From contig PWGH01000270.1 of NCBI GenBank assembly GCA_003555285.1, positions 1 through 38,644 of the forward strand: 38,644 nucleotides of DNA, written 5' to 3'. Of this stretch, positions 19,032 to 29,048 are shown piece after piece (position 1 is the stretch's first letter; the number at the start of each line of letters is the position of its first letter). The position numbers and the translations under genes are program-made. The notes under the pieces are model-generated. The model did no database searches and had not been told where the DNA came from. It was given only the letters and a program-made list of their open reading frames with translations. Source of the DNA: Thioalkalivibrio sp. (lineage in GTDB: Bacteria > Pseudomonadota > Gammaproteobacteria > Ectothiorhodospirales > Ectothiorhodospiraceae).

Positions 19032-21155
19032 TCAGCGACCGCGCAGAAACAGCAGATCCAGGGCCTGGCGGTCCATCTCGACATAGGTCGGTCGACCGTG
19101 GTTGCATTGCCCACTGCGCTCGGTGGTTTCCATGTCCCGCAGCAGGCGGTTCATCTCCGGCACGGTGAGGCGGCGTCCGGCCCGCACCGACCCGTGGCAG
19201 GCCATGGTACTGAGCACCGCATCCACCGCCGCCTCGGCCCCTTCGGCATGGCCCAACTGGTGCAGGTCGGCCAGCAGGTCGCGCACCAGCCGGGCCAGAT
19301 TCCGATTGCCCAACAGGGCCGGCGCGGCGCGCAGGGTCACCGTCTCCGGACCCGCGCGGTCCAGTTCGAAGCCAAGACCGCGCAGCAACGCCTCCGAGGT
19401 CTCCGCCAGATCGGCCTCGGTCCGGGTGACTGCGACCGACTCGGGGACCAGCAGCGGCTGGCAAGTCACCCGCGCCTCGCGCCATTCGCCTTTCAGCCGC
19501 TCATAGGTGATGCGCTCGTGCGCGGCGTGCATATCCACAACGACCAGGCCCTGGGCGTTCTCGGCCAGGATGAAGGTCTCGGCGATCTGGCCAAGCGCAA
19601 AACCGAGCGGCGGGACTCCACCGGGCGTCCCCGACGACTGCAAGCCCCCTGAGGCAAACCCGCTCGGGACGCCGCCGCCCGGGACACCGCCGTCGGCGAT
19701 GACGCCATCAGGGTCCGCGCCATCGGAAGCAACACCATCGGCGGCGATGCCATCGAGCGCCGGTTCACGCCAGCGCGATTCGCCCCGTGCGGATGCAGCC
19801 GCGAGGGGCGCCGTCGAATCAGGATGCGCACCGACACCGGAGTCTGCGCTCGGGCGGGTGTAGCCCTGGGCGGGCTCGGTGACCGCCGGCAGCGGCAGCT
19901 CCCAATGGGTGTCCCGATAAGACCCTGCGGGGGGCCGCCCCGACGGGCCGACACCGCGGCCTTCACCAAGGCCCGGGTAGCCCCCCTGCAAACGGGGGGC
20001 GAACCCGCGATTTGGAGTTACGGACGATTCCGGGTCCGTTGATTCCGGGTCCGTTGATTCTGGGCGACCCGATGTGGGCCCATTCGGTCCCGGCCCACTC
20101 GATCTGGTTTCGCTCGCCCCGGCCGCCACGCCCCGATCGGCCGGCCCGGCATCACCCGGCCGCACCTCGGCCACGGCCCGATGCAGCGCGTGGAAAATGA
20201 AGTCGTGCACGATGCGCCCGTCGCGAAACCGCACCTCCTGCTTGGAGGGATGAGCATTGACGTCGACGCTGCCCGGATCCAGATCCAGAAACAGCACGAA
20301 AATCGGGTGCCGGCCGTGGTACAGCACGTCGCGATAGCCTCGGCGAACGGCGGCGGTCAGCACCCGATCCCGAATCGGACGGCCGTTGACGAAGAAATAC
20401 TGCTGATCGGCCTGGGAACGCGAACGGGTCGGCGCGCCCAGCCAGCCGCACAGGCGCAGCCCCGAGCCTTCTTCCTCGAGCTCCAGCGCATGGTCCAGAA
20501 AGTCTTCGCCCAGCAGGGCCGTCACCCGCCGTACCGCCCCGGTCACGCCCACCGCAGGCAGATCCAGTGTCACCCGGCCATTGTGGCGCAACTCGAAGCC
20601 GATCTCCGGGCGCACCGCCGCATGGGTCCGGATCACGTCCTCGCAATGCAGGTACTCGGTGCGCTCGGTGCGCACGAACTTGCGGCGCGCCGGAACGTTG
20701 AAGAACAGGTCACGCACCTCGATGGTGGTGCCGGTGGGGTGCGCGGCCGGTACCGGCTCGACGAAGGCATCCGAGCCGTCACCGCCGAGGCACCACCCGT
20801 TGCGCGCGCCGGCGACCGCCGAGATCAGCGACAGGCGCGACACCGACGCGATCGACGGCAATGCCTCGCCGCGAAAGCCGAGTGTGCGCAGGGATTCCAG
20901 ATCCGGCAACGTGGCGACCTTGCTCGTCGCGTGCCGGGACAGCGCGAGGGCGAGTTCCGCCTGCGCGATGCCGCTGCCGTCATCGACGATGCGGATCAGC
21001 CGCACGCCCCCCTGCTCGAGCGCCACCTGGATCCGTCGGGCCCCGGCATCGATGCTGTTCTCGATCAACTCCTTGACCACGGAGGCGGGGCGTTCGACCA
21101 CCTCGCCGGCGGCGATCTGGCTGATCAGTTGGGGTGGGAGCTTTTGTATCGGCAC
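19032..21155 (-). CDS. mutL: DNA mismatch repair protein MutL, endonuclease type, with expanded linker
   Basis: Mismatch-repair ATPase linking MutS to strand incision, 707 residues (E. coli 615). GTG at 21155 gives MPIQKLPPQLISQIAAGEVV, as in E. coli; a TTG six codons upstream is the alternative, and neither has a strong ribosome site. The N-terminal GHKL ATPase has LIENSIDAGA, DDGSGI and GFRGEAL. The linker (about 345-500) is enlarged and low-complexity, with two 15-bp-periodic arrays. The C-terminal domain keeps the metal-binding endonuclease motif DMHAAHERITYE (541-552; family DQHA-x2-E-x4-E), ACHGSVRAG (652-660) and CNHGRP (684-689). This suggests intrinsic nicking activity as in MutH-lacking bacteria. 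It lies between amiC and miaA, the conserved order. Confidence 0.96.
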   Translation of the reverse strand: MPIQKLPPQLISQIAAGEVVERPASVVKELIENSIDAGARRIQVALEQGGVRLIRIVDDGSGIAQAELALALSRHATSKVATLPDLESLRTLGFRGEALPSIASVSRLSLISAVAGARNGWCLGGDGSDAFVEPVPAAHPTGTTIEVRDLFFNVPARRKFVRTERTEYLHCEDVIRTHAAVRPEIGFELRHNGRVTLDLPAVGVTGAVRRVTALLGEDFLDHALELEEEGSGLRLCGWLGAPTRSRSQADQQYFFVNGRPIRDRVLTAAVRRGYRDVLYHGRHPIFVLFLDLDPGSVDVNAHPSKQEVRFRDGRIVHDFIFHALHRAVAEVRPGDAGPADRGVAAGASETRSSGPGPNGPTSGRPESTDPESTDPESSVTPNRGFAPRLQGGYPGLGEGRGVGPSGRPPAGSYRDTHWELPLPAVTEPAQGYTRPSADSGVGAHPDSTAPLAAASARGESRWREPALDGIAADGVASDGADPDGVIADGGVPGGGVPSGFASGGLQSSGTPGGVPPLGFALGQIAETFILAENAQGLVVVDMHAAHERITYERLKGEWREARVTCQPLLVPESVAVTRTEADLAETSEALLRGLGFELDRAGPETVTLRAAPALLGNRNLARLVRDLLADLHQLGHAEGAEAAVDAVLSTMACHGSVRAGRRLTVPEMNRLLRDMETTERSGQCNHGRPTYVEMDRQALDLLFLRGR
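19659..19763. repeat. 15-bp tandem array in mutL linker, distal (7 units)
   Basis: Seven in-phase 15-bp units, for example GCCATCAGGGTCCGC, GCCATCGGAAGCAAC, ACCATCGGCGGCGAT, GCCATCGAGCGCCGG. The translation repeats DG-x-x-x (DGIAA-DGVAS-DGADP-DGVIA-DGGVP), residues about 465-499 of MutL. Confidence 0.75.
20026..20115. repeat. 15-bp tandem array in mutL linker, proximal (6 units)
   Basis: Two identical units GATTCCGGGTCCGTT followed by GATTCTGGGCGACCC, GATGTGGGCCCATTC, GGTCCCGGCCCACTC and GATCTGGTTTCGCTC. It encodes RPEST-DPEST-DPESS and preceding pentads (residues about 347-377). The identical neighbouring pair suggests recent duplication. Confidence 0.8.
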
Positions 21156-21244
21156 GTGGAACCCGGGCAGCAAAGGCCCAGACTAGCCCAGAACCCCGAG
21201 CCGCAAAAGAACCCTGTACCGTGACCCGATCTCAAGGCCCCCCC

Positions 21245-21290
21245 GGTGGGCCCGCTGCGCTTGGCCCACCCTTACGGGGCCTACCCTGCG
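21245..21290 (-). repeat. Dispersed GGTGGGCC-type repeat, copy 2
   Basis: 46 bp between amiC and mutL. It contains a hairpin, GGTGGGCC / GGCCCACC, around CGCTGCGCTT. It matches 16117-16151 (31 of 35 bases, other orientation) and the 38.5-kb copy. The remaining 90 bp of the amiC-mutL gap show nothing else. Confidence 0.75.
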
Positions 21291-21292
21291 GG

Positions 21293-22660
21293 TCAGCTGC
21301 CGCGTGGGGGGATCTGCAGGATCTGACCGGCGTAGATGCGGTCGGTCTGCAGATCGTTCACCGCGCGCAGATCGGCCACCGACAGCCGGTAGCGATCGGC
21401 AATCACCGACAGGGTCTCGCCGGATCGGATGATATGGCGGTCCTGGCGGCCATCGGCGATCAACGTGCCGGGGGGGGCGTGCGTGGCGAAGTAGGCACGC
21501 AACCCGGTCAACAGCGCGTCGGCCAGCGAGTTCTGGAAGGCCTCGGTGCGCAGGATGCGTTCCTCGGAGGGGTTCGAGATGAAGGCGGCCTCGACCAGCA
21601 CCGACGGCACATCCGGCGAGCGTAGCACCGCGAAGTTCGCGCGCTCGACCTGCGCCTTGCGCACCTTGCCGACCCGGTGCATCTCGGAGATCAGCCGGGT
21701 GGCGAGGGCGTGGCTGGCCTCGAGACTGCCGCTCTGGGCGAGGTCCAGCAGCACGCTGGTCAGGGAGTCGTCCTGGCTTTCGATGGGCACCCCACCCAGG
21801 CGCAGATCGGCGCTGTTCTCCCGCTGTGCGAGAAAGCGTGCCGCCTCGCTGGAGGCCCCGCGATCGGAGAGGATATACACGGAGGAACCCTGGACCCGAC
21901 GATCCTGAATCGCATCGGCATGAATCGACAGGAAGACATCGGCATCCGCGGCACGGGCCCGGTTGATGCGTTCACGCAAGGGCAGAAAATAATCGCCCGT
22001 GCGGATCAGCACCGGACGCATGCCCGGTTCGCGCTCCAGGCGCTGGGCCAGCCGCTTGGCGATCTGCAGCACCACCTCTTTTTCCCGGGTTCCCCCTGGA
22101 CCGATCGCCCCCGGGTCGTGCCCGCCATGACCCGGGTCGATCGCGACAACGACCTCGCGCAGGGGCGTGCGGTTGCGCACCGTCGGCGTGCCGATCGCCG
22201 GGGTGGCCGGCATCGCAAGCGCCGGAGCCGCGCCGGCACGTTCGGTCAGATCCAGGACCAACCGGTGCGGCGAGCCCTGGGCCGGCAACAGCACGAAGCT
22301 GTTCGGATCGCCGGCGGCGCGCAGGTCCAGGACCACGCGCAGATCGCGCCCATTGCGCGGGGCGTGGCGAACGCCCTGGACCAAAGACAGCGGATTGGAG
22401 ACCACATCCAGCGCACCCTGGGCGCGGGCGCCGGCCAGGTCGACGACCACCCGATCCGGCGCTTCCAAGGTGAAGACGGTGTAATCCGCCGGCCCGTCCA
22501 TGTCGAACACCAGCCGAGTGGTCTGGCCGTCCACGGACATCCGCAACCGCTGCACCGCCGAGGCCGCCCACAACGGCCCGTGCGCCATGCCGAGGCCCAT
22601 GCCCGCCAGCCCGCATAGGAAAAGGCGGCGGCGTCGATCCGGTCGATGTGCGTTATCCAC
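21293..22660 (-). CDS. amiC: N-acetylmuramoyl-L-alanine amidase AmiC-type (Tat, AMIN, Amidase_3, LysM)
   Basis: Periplasmic zinc amidase that cleaves septal peptidoglycan so daughter cells separate; 455 residues. GTG at 22660 has AAGGGA six bases upstream; other in-frame starts are less well placed. The N-terminus has a twin-arginine signal (RRRRLFLCGLAGMGLG), as in E. coli AmiC. An AMIN domain follows (about 36-135), then Amidase_3 with the zinc ligands His (AIDPGHGGHDPGAIG), Glu (GGTREKEVVL) and His (FLSIHADA), and catalytic Glu (LVEAAFISN). A C-terminal LysM (HIIRSGETLSVIADRYRLS) makes it AmiB-like in overall layout, so the symbol is a choice between the two. The usual neighbours tsaE and mutL flank it. 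Confidence 0.93.
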   Translation of the reverse strand: MDNAHRPDRRRRLFLCGLAGMGLGMAHGPLWAASAVQRLRMSVDGQTTRLVFDMDGPADYTVFTLEAPDRVVVDLAGARAQGALDVVSNPLSLVQGVRHAPRNGRDLRVVLDLRAAGDPNSFVLLPAQGSPHRLVLDLTERAGAAPALAMPATPAIGTPTVRNRTPLREVVVAIDPGHGGHDPGAIGPGGTREKEVVLQIAKRLAQRLEREPGMRPVLIRTGDYFLPLRERINRARAADADVFLSIHADAIQDRRVQGSSVYILSDRGASSEAARFLAQRENSADLRLGGVPIESQDDSLTSVLLDLAQSGSLEASHALATRLISEMHRVGKVRKAQVERANFAVLRSPDVPSVLVEAAFISNPSEERILRTEAFQNSLADALLTGLRAYFATHAPPGTLIADGRQDRHIIRSGETLSVIADRYRLSVADLRAVNDLQTDRIYAGQILQIPPRGS

Positions 22661-22686
22661 AGACAATCCCTTTATGATCAGGGTCC

Positions 22687-22701
22687 CCACATATATTGTG
22701 G
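22687..22701. promoter_or_regulatory. Palindrome in AT-rich leader of amiC
   Basis: CCACATATATTGTGG, with 5-bp inverted arms around TATAT and partial extension to GGTCC...ACC, 27 bases before the amiC GTG. It sits in the only clearly AT-rich stretch of this cluster (22665-22790). The centre could serve as a -10 element for a promoter inside the tsaE-amiC gap, with the palindrome as operator or leader hairpin. No regulator is identifiable. Confidence 0.35.
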
Positions 22702-22772
22702 ACCTTGTCTATGAAAATGCAAGTAGGAAAACGTTTCTTTTGAGTGAGATACCTGAATCTCTGACGGCAACC

Positions 22773-23237
22773 TCACAAGTCCTTCATTTGCTTGACCATG
22801 CCCTCCGACGCCGGCCCCGACAGCCTCAGGCGCCGCCCCTCCCCCTCGTGCAGCAGCGTCACGACCAGATCAGGCGGCGACAACCAGCCTTGGCCCTGTT
22901 CCGGCCATTCCACCAGCCACAAGGTCCGCGCGTCGCTCTGCTCGCGCACGCCCAGGTATTCGAGCTCCTCGGGGTCCGCAACCCGGTACAGATCGAAGTG
23001 CAACACCGTGCGGTCCGGGAACTCATAGGATTCGAGCAGGGTGTAGGTGGGGCTACGCACCGAACCGCGATGCCCGAGGGCGCGCAAGAAGCCGCGCACC
23101 AGCGTGGTCTTGCCGGCACCGAGATCCCCGTACAGATGGATCTGCTGCAGACCGGCCAAGGCTGCGGTACCAGCCAACGCGGCACCGGCGCGTTCGGTGG
23201 CCTCGGCGTCGACCAGATAAAAACCGGCGTCCGTCAT
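22773..23237 (-). CDS. tsaE: tRNA t6A biosynthesis ATPase TsaE
   Basis: Essential ATPase partner of TsaB/TsaD in making N6-threonylcarbamoyladenosine at tRNA position 37; 154 residues, normal. P-loop GDLGAGKTTLVRGFLRALG, the SPTYTLLESYE segment, HFDLYR and the LVEWPEQG motif are all TsaE signatures. ATG at 23237 overlaps the nnr stop in ATGA, so the two are coupled. Longer in-frame upstream sequence overlaps nnr and has no similarity. The gene order nnr-tsaE-amiC-mutL is the conserved yjeF-yjeE-amiB-mutL cluster. A 112-bp AT-rich gap separates it from amiC. Confidence 0.96.
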   Translation of the reverse strand: MTDAGFYLVDAEATERAGAALAGTAALAGLQQIHLYGDLGAGKTTLVRGFLRALGHRGSVRSPTYTLLESYEFPDRTVLHFDLYRVADPEELEYLGVREQSDARTLWLVEWPEQGQGWLSPPDLVVTLLHEGEGRRLRLSGPASEGMVKQMKDL

Positions 23238-24856
23238 GTGCGCGCCCTGAAGCGATCCCGCCCACCGGCTTTCAACCCCTCTGCATCCAATCCACCTGGG
23301 GCCAACCCACTCGGAGCCGGCCCGGCTGGATCCACCCGATCCCCGTCCGGCGAACCCCCGGCGCCGGCGGCCGGCAGCGCTTCGATCAGATCGCCGGCCA
23401 ACATGCCGCGCTGGCCACCGATGCGGCGCGCCGCCTCCAGGGCCGCAGCGACATGCCAGGCCGCACCGGTTACCGCGGCCGAATCCAGGGTCAAGCCCTG
23501 CGCGCACAAGGCCCCGATGACGCCAGTCAGCACGTCCCCGGTTCCGGCCGTGGCCATCCCCGGATGCCCGCCGGTCATGCAGACGGGGATGCCCGCCGCT
23601 GCAGGAGCCACCAAGGTGCCCGCGCCTTTCAACAGGATCACCCCTCCAAAGCGGGCCGCCAGCGCCTGTGTCGCAGCCAGCCGGTCCTGATTCACGGCCT
23701 TGGCCGAGCTGCCGAGCAGGCGTCCGGCCTCGCCCGGGTGCGGGGTCAACACCCAATCGGCGCGTCGGCGCGGTGCCTCGGCCAGCAGGTTCAGCCCATC
23801 GGCATCGACCACCAGCGGACCCGGCCAGTCGGCGACCACCGTCCACAAGGCGCGTCCCCACGCCTGCTGCCCGAGACCCGGACCGATCGCAACGGCATCG
23901 GCCCGCTGCAGCAACGCGCGCAGATCACGCGCATTCGCAGCCGGCTGCACCATGAGTTCCGGGCGATCGAGATTGGCGAAGGCGGCATGGTCGGGATGGG
24001 TGACCAACGTCACCCGCCCGGCACCGGCGCGCAGCGCCGCGGCCGCAGTCAGCCGTGCGGCGCCGGAATAACCCGGGGCCCCGCCGATCACCAGCAGGTG
24101 ACCGAAATCGCCCTTGTGCGCGCCCGCACGCCGGACCGGCAGCCGTTGCGGCACTTGCTCCGGCGTGATGCGCGTGGCCAGCCAGCGCACATCGGCGTAC
24201 AGCGACCCCGGCAGGCCCAGGCGCGCCACTCGGACCGCGCCGGCATGATCGACGCCGGCCCCGGTCCACAAACCCAGCTTGTCGGCCAGCATGGTCACGG
24301 TGCGCCACGCGCGCACGGCGATGCCCTGCACCGCCCCGGTATCGATCGCAATGCCCGAGGGCACGTCCGCCGCGAGCACCGGCAGTCCGGAGGCGTTCAG
24401 CGTCTCGATCAGCGCGGCGTAGGGATCGGTCAACGGACGTTGCAAGCCGATGCCGAACAGGCAATCGGCCCAGACCTCGGCCCGGTCCGGCGTGAAGGCC
24501 GCGAAGGGCTCGATCGTGCCGCCGCCGTCGGTCCAGGCGCGGTGAGCCCGGGCGCCGTCGGAGTCCCCCCGTGCGTCCGGGTGGTCGGCATGGACGGTCA
24601 CGGACCAACCGGCACCCGCGGCGAGCCGGGCCAGCACGAAGCCGTCGCCACCGTTGTTTCCCGGACCACAGAGGATCCCCAGACGGGTCGGTGCGAAGCC
24701 CTCGCTCAGCGCCGCGAGCAGCGCCGCCCCCGCGCGTTCCATCAACACGCCCCCCCCCATGCCGGGCTGGTCCAGCGCGCGCCGATCCAGTTCGCGCATT
24801 CCACCCTCGCCATAAAGGCGGTTGGCCATCGGCACGGTCATCGCGTCATCATGCAT
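23234..24856 (-). CDS. nnr: Bifunctional NAD(P)HX epimerase / ADP-dependent dehydratase Nnr
   Basis: Repairs hydrated NAD(P)H; 540 residues. The N-terminal YjeF_N epimerase (about 1-215) has GPGNNGGDGFVLARLA and the DVPSGI motif. The C-terminal ribokinase-like dehydratase (about 225-505) has GDFGHLLVIGGAPGYSGA, the GPGLG motif and catalytic GTGDVLTGVIGALCAQG. The last 30 residues are a Pro/Gly-rich pentad-periodic tail (AGPAP-SGLAP-GGLDA-EGLKA) encoded by a 15-bp array and absent from E. coli YjeF. ATG at 24856 has AAGGGG upstream; in-frame sequence further upstream runs through a 14-bp tandem repeat and is unlikely to be coding. It is divergent from queG, with which it often neighbours. Confidence 0.94.
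   Translation of the reverse strand: MHDDAMTVPMANRLYGEGGMRELDRRALDQPGMGGGVLMERAGAALLAALSEGFAPTRLGILCGPGNNGGDGFVLARLAAGAGWSVTVHADHPDARGDSDGARAHRAWTDGGGTIEPFAAFTPDRAEVWADCLFGIGLQRPLTDPYAALIETLNASGLPVLAADVPSGIAIDTGAVQGIAVRAWRTVTMLADKLGLWTGAGVDHAGAVRVARLGLPGSLYADVRWLATRITPEQVPQRLPVRRAGAHKGDFGHLLVIGGAPGYSGAARLTAAAALRAGAGRVTLVTHPDHAAFANLDRPELMVQPAANARDLRALLQRADAVAIGPGLGQQAWGRALWTVVADWPGPLVVDADGLNLLAEAPRRRADWVLTPHPGEAGRLLGSSAKAVNQDRLAATQALAARFGGVILLKGAGTLVAPAAAGIPVCMTGGHPGMATAGTGDVLTGVIGALCAQGLTLDSAAVTGAAWHVAAALEAARRIGGQRGMLAGDLIEALPAAGAGGSPDGDRVDPAGPAPSGLAPGGLDAEGLKAGGRDRFRART
23260..23336. repeat. 15-bp tandem array at the 3' end of nnr (about 5 units)
   Basis: Degenerate 15-bp units such as CCACCTGGGGCCAAC, CCACTCGGAGCCGGC and CCGGCTGGATCCACC, in phase with codons, forming the C-terminal tail of Nnr. 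Edges are approximate. Confidence 0.7.
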
Positions 24857-24880
24857 GGTGGACAGCACCCCTTGCGTGTG

Positions 24881-24965
24881 CAGGTTGGTGTGGGCAGATT
24901 CGGTATGGGCCGATCGCTGTAGGCAGATCGGTGTAGGCAGATCGGTGTAGGCAGATCGGTGTGCG
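24881..24965. repeat. 14/15-bp tandem array upstream of nnr (6 units)
   Basis: Six consecutive units close to CAGATCGGTGTAGG: one of 15 bp, the others 14 bp, and two neighbours identical. They lie in the 200-bp divergent gap between nnr and queG, ending 24 bases before the nnr start, in its leader or promoter. Because 14 is not a multiple of three, the array is not constrained as coding DNA. The rest of the gap has no clear promoter. Confidence 0.8.
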
Positions 24966-25056
24966 CCGCAACGGGTGTGCAGGTCAACGGGTTCAGGGGT
25001 GTTCGGATTGCCGCCTGAACGGGTCATCCATTCAACCAGGATCCTTTCTCCGAATC

Positions 25057-26133
25057 GTGCCGCAATCGCTCTCGCAACGCCAATGCCGCGAACTCGCCAC
25101 CCGCATCCGCGACTGGGGGCGCGAACTCGGCTTTCAGGCCGTCGGCATCGGACCTGCCGACGTCGGCGCGCATGCCGAACGCCTGGATACCTGGCTGGCC
25201 CTGGATTCCCACGGCGACATGGACTGGATGGCGCACCGTGCCGCGCTGCGCCGCGCCCCCGAGGCGCTGGTCCCGGGGGTTCAACGCATCATCAGCCTGC
25301 GCATGGACTACCTGCCGCCGGCCACCGCGCGGCCCGCGGCGATCCTCGCCGATCCGACCCGGGCCTATGTGTCCCGATATGCGCTGGGCCGGGACTACCA
25401 CAAGCTGTTGCGCCGACGCATCCAGCAACTCGCCGACCGCATCGAGGCCGCGATCGGTCCGTTCGGCTACCGCGCCTTCAGCGACAGCGCGCCGGTGCTG
25501 GAAAAGGCCCTGGCCGAACAGGCGGGGCTGGGCTGGATCGGCAAGCACACCAACCTGCTCTCCCGCGAGACCGGATCCTGGTTCTTTCTGGGCGAGCTGT
25601 TCACCGACCTGCCGCTGCCGCTGGACACCCCGGTCGAGGCCCATTGCGGCCGCTGCACCGCCTGCCTGGACATTTGCCCGACCCAGGCCTTTCGCGGCCC
25701 GTACGACCTGGATGCGCGCCGCTGCATTTCCTACCTGACGATCGAGCACGCGGGGTCGATTCCCGAGGCCCTGCGCCCGTTGCTCGGCAACCGCATCTAC
25801 GGCTGCGACGACTGCCAGCTGGTGTGCCCCTGGAACCGCTTCGCCGAGGTGAGCGTGGAACCCGATTTCGCGGCCCGGCATGGGCTGGATGCGGCCGGCC
25901 TGGTCGCGCTGTTCGGCTGGGACGAGGCGAGCTTTCTGGACCGGACCGCGGGCATGGCGATCCGCCGCATCGGCCACGACCGCTGGTTGCGCAACATCGC
26001 GGTGGCTCTCGGTAACGGACCCGCAACCCCCGAGGCGATCGCGGCGCTGGAGCAGCGTGCCCAGCATCGGTCGACACTGGTCCGGGAACACGTGGCCTGG
26101 GCGCTGGCCCGACTGCGTGCGGGCGGGGGATAG
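25057..26133 (+). CDS. queG: Epoxyqueuosine reductase QueG
   Basis: Last step of queuosine synthesis in tRNA: cobalamin- and iron-sulfur-dependent reduction of epoxyqueuosine; cytoplasmic, 358 residues. Two ferredoxin-like 4Fe-4S motifs are seen: CGRCTACLDICP and, further on, GCDDCQLVCPWN with an additional upstream Cys (RRCISY). The catalytic-Asp segment DSAPVLEKALAEQAGLGWIG and the HEAT-like C-terminus (about 300-358) fit the family. GTG at 25057 is chosen because the family similarity begins just after it (LATRIRDWGRELGFQAVGI); its ribosome site is poor. It is divergent from nnr and convergent with parE, seven bases apart. Confidence 0.93.
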   Translation: MPQSLSQRQCRELATRIRDWGRELGFQAVGIGPADVGAHAERLDTWLALDSHGDMDWMAHRAALRRAPEALVPGVQRIISLRMDYLPPATARPAAILADPTRAYVSRYALGRDYHKLLRRRIQQLADRIEAAIGPFGYRAFSDSAPVLEKALAEQAGLGWIGKHTNLLSRETGSWFFLGELFTDLPLPLDTPVEAHCGRCTACLDICPTQAFRGPYDLDARRCISYLTIEHAGSIPEALRPLLGNRIYGCDDCQLVCPWNRFAEVSVEPDFAARHGLDAAGLVALFGWDEASFLDRTAGMAIRRIGHDRWLRNIAVALGNGPATPEAIAALEQRAQHRSTLVREHVAWALARLRAGGG

Positions 26134-26140
26134 GCGGGGA

Positions 26141-28165
<2,025 letters not shown>

Positions 28166-28167
28166 TC

Positions 28168-29031
28168 ATGGTAGAAGCCAGCCACGACCTGCTCGATGTG
28201 ACCGACGCCAATTTCGAAGCGGCGGTGGTCCAGGAATCCTTCCGCCGCCCGGTACTGGTCGATTTCTGGGCGGACTGGTGTGGCCCCTGCCAGACCCTGA
28301 TGCCGGTCCTGGCCAAACTGGTGGACGAATACGCCGGCAAGCTGCGGGTCGCCAAGGTCAACAGCGATCAACAACAGGCACTGGCCAGCCAATTCGGTGT
28401 GCGTAGCCTGCCGACCGTGCTGTGTTTTCGCAACGGCCAGCCGGTCGACCAGTTCATGGGGGTCCAACCCGAATCGGTGATCCGCCAGATCATCGACAAG
28501 TACGTCGAACGCCCCTCCGACCGGATCCGCGAACGCGCGCTGCAGAAGCTCGAGGTCGGGGAAATCGAGGACGCCATCGGCGACCTGCGCGAGGCCGTGC
28601 TGAGCGATCCCGACCATCACGTACTGAAGATCGACCTCGCCCAGGCCCTGCTGGAGGCCGGCGATGCCGAGGGTGCGGAGGCCCAGCTCAATGTGCTGCC
28701 GATGCACGTGCATGAGCAGGACGCGGTGAAGGCCTTGCGCGCCCGACTGGTCTTCGCCAAGGTCGTGGACGATACCGATCTCGCCGCGCTGGAACGGGCG
28801 GTGCAGGACGACCCGCAGAATCCGGAGGCGCTGGAGCGGCTGGCCGCGGCCAACATGGTGGCCGGACGCCACCGGGAAGCGCTGGATCTGTACCTGCAAT
28901 TGATGAAGCAGCACCGCAGTTACAAGGACAACGCCGGGCACCGCGGTCTGCTGGCCGCCTTTGAGGTGCTGGGCCCCCGGCATGAACTGGTCGCCGAATA
29001 CCGTCGGAAGATGGTGTCGTTGCTTTATTGA
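28168..29031 (+). CDS. cnoX: CnoX/YbbN thioredoxin-TPR co-chaperone
   Basis: Redox-linked holdase that hands substrates to the DnaK and GroEL systems; cytoplasmic, 287 residues (E. coli CnoX 284). An N-terminal thioredoxin domain (about 8-112) is followed by a TPR-like region (about 120-287; KLEVGEIEDAIGDLREAVLSD). The active site is a full thioredoxin WCGPC (Cys38, Cys41), whereas E. coli CnoX has lost the first cysteine. This copy may therefore also act as an oxidoreductase. ATG at 28168 has GGAG seven bases upstream; earlier in-frame codons overlap the parE leader. It is divergent from parE (146-bp gap). Confidence 0.93.
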   Translation: MVEASHDLLDVTDANFEAAVVQESFRRPVLVDFWADWCGPCQTLMPVLAKLVDEYAGKLRVAKVNSDQQQALASQFGVRSLPTVLCFRNGQPVDQFMGVQPESVIRQIIDKYVERPSDRIRERALQKLEVGEIEDAIGDLREAVLSDPDHHVLKIDLAQALLEAGDAEGAEAQLNVLPMHVHEQDAVKALRARLVFAKVVDDTDLAALERAVQDDPQNPEALERLAAANMVAGRHREALDLYLQLMKQHRSYKDNAGHRGLLAAFEVLGPRHELVAEYRRKMVSLLY

Positions 29032-29048
29032 AACGGCGATTGGGCGGT

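Noticed and set aside
24881..24965. CRISPR-like array
   Set aside because: Units are 14-15 bp, directly adjacent, without spacers and without cas genes.
24857..25027. Longer nnr starting about 57 codons upstream
   Set aside because: The extension would run through 14-bp repeats that shift frame with every unit, and has no similarity to YjeF; the ATG at 24856 has a ribosome site.
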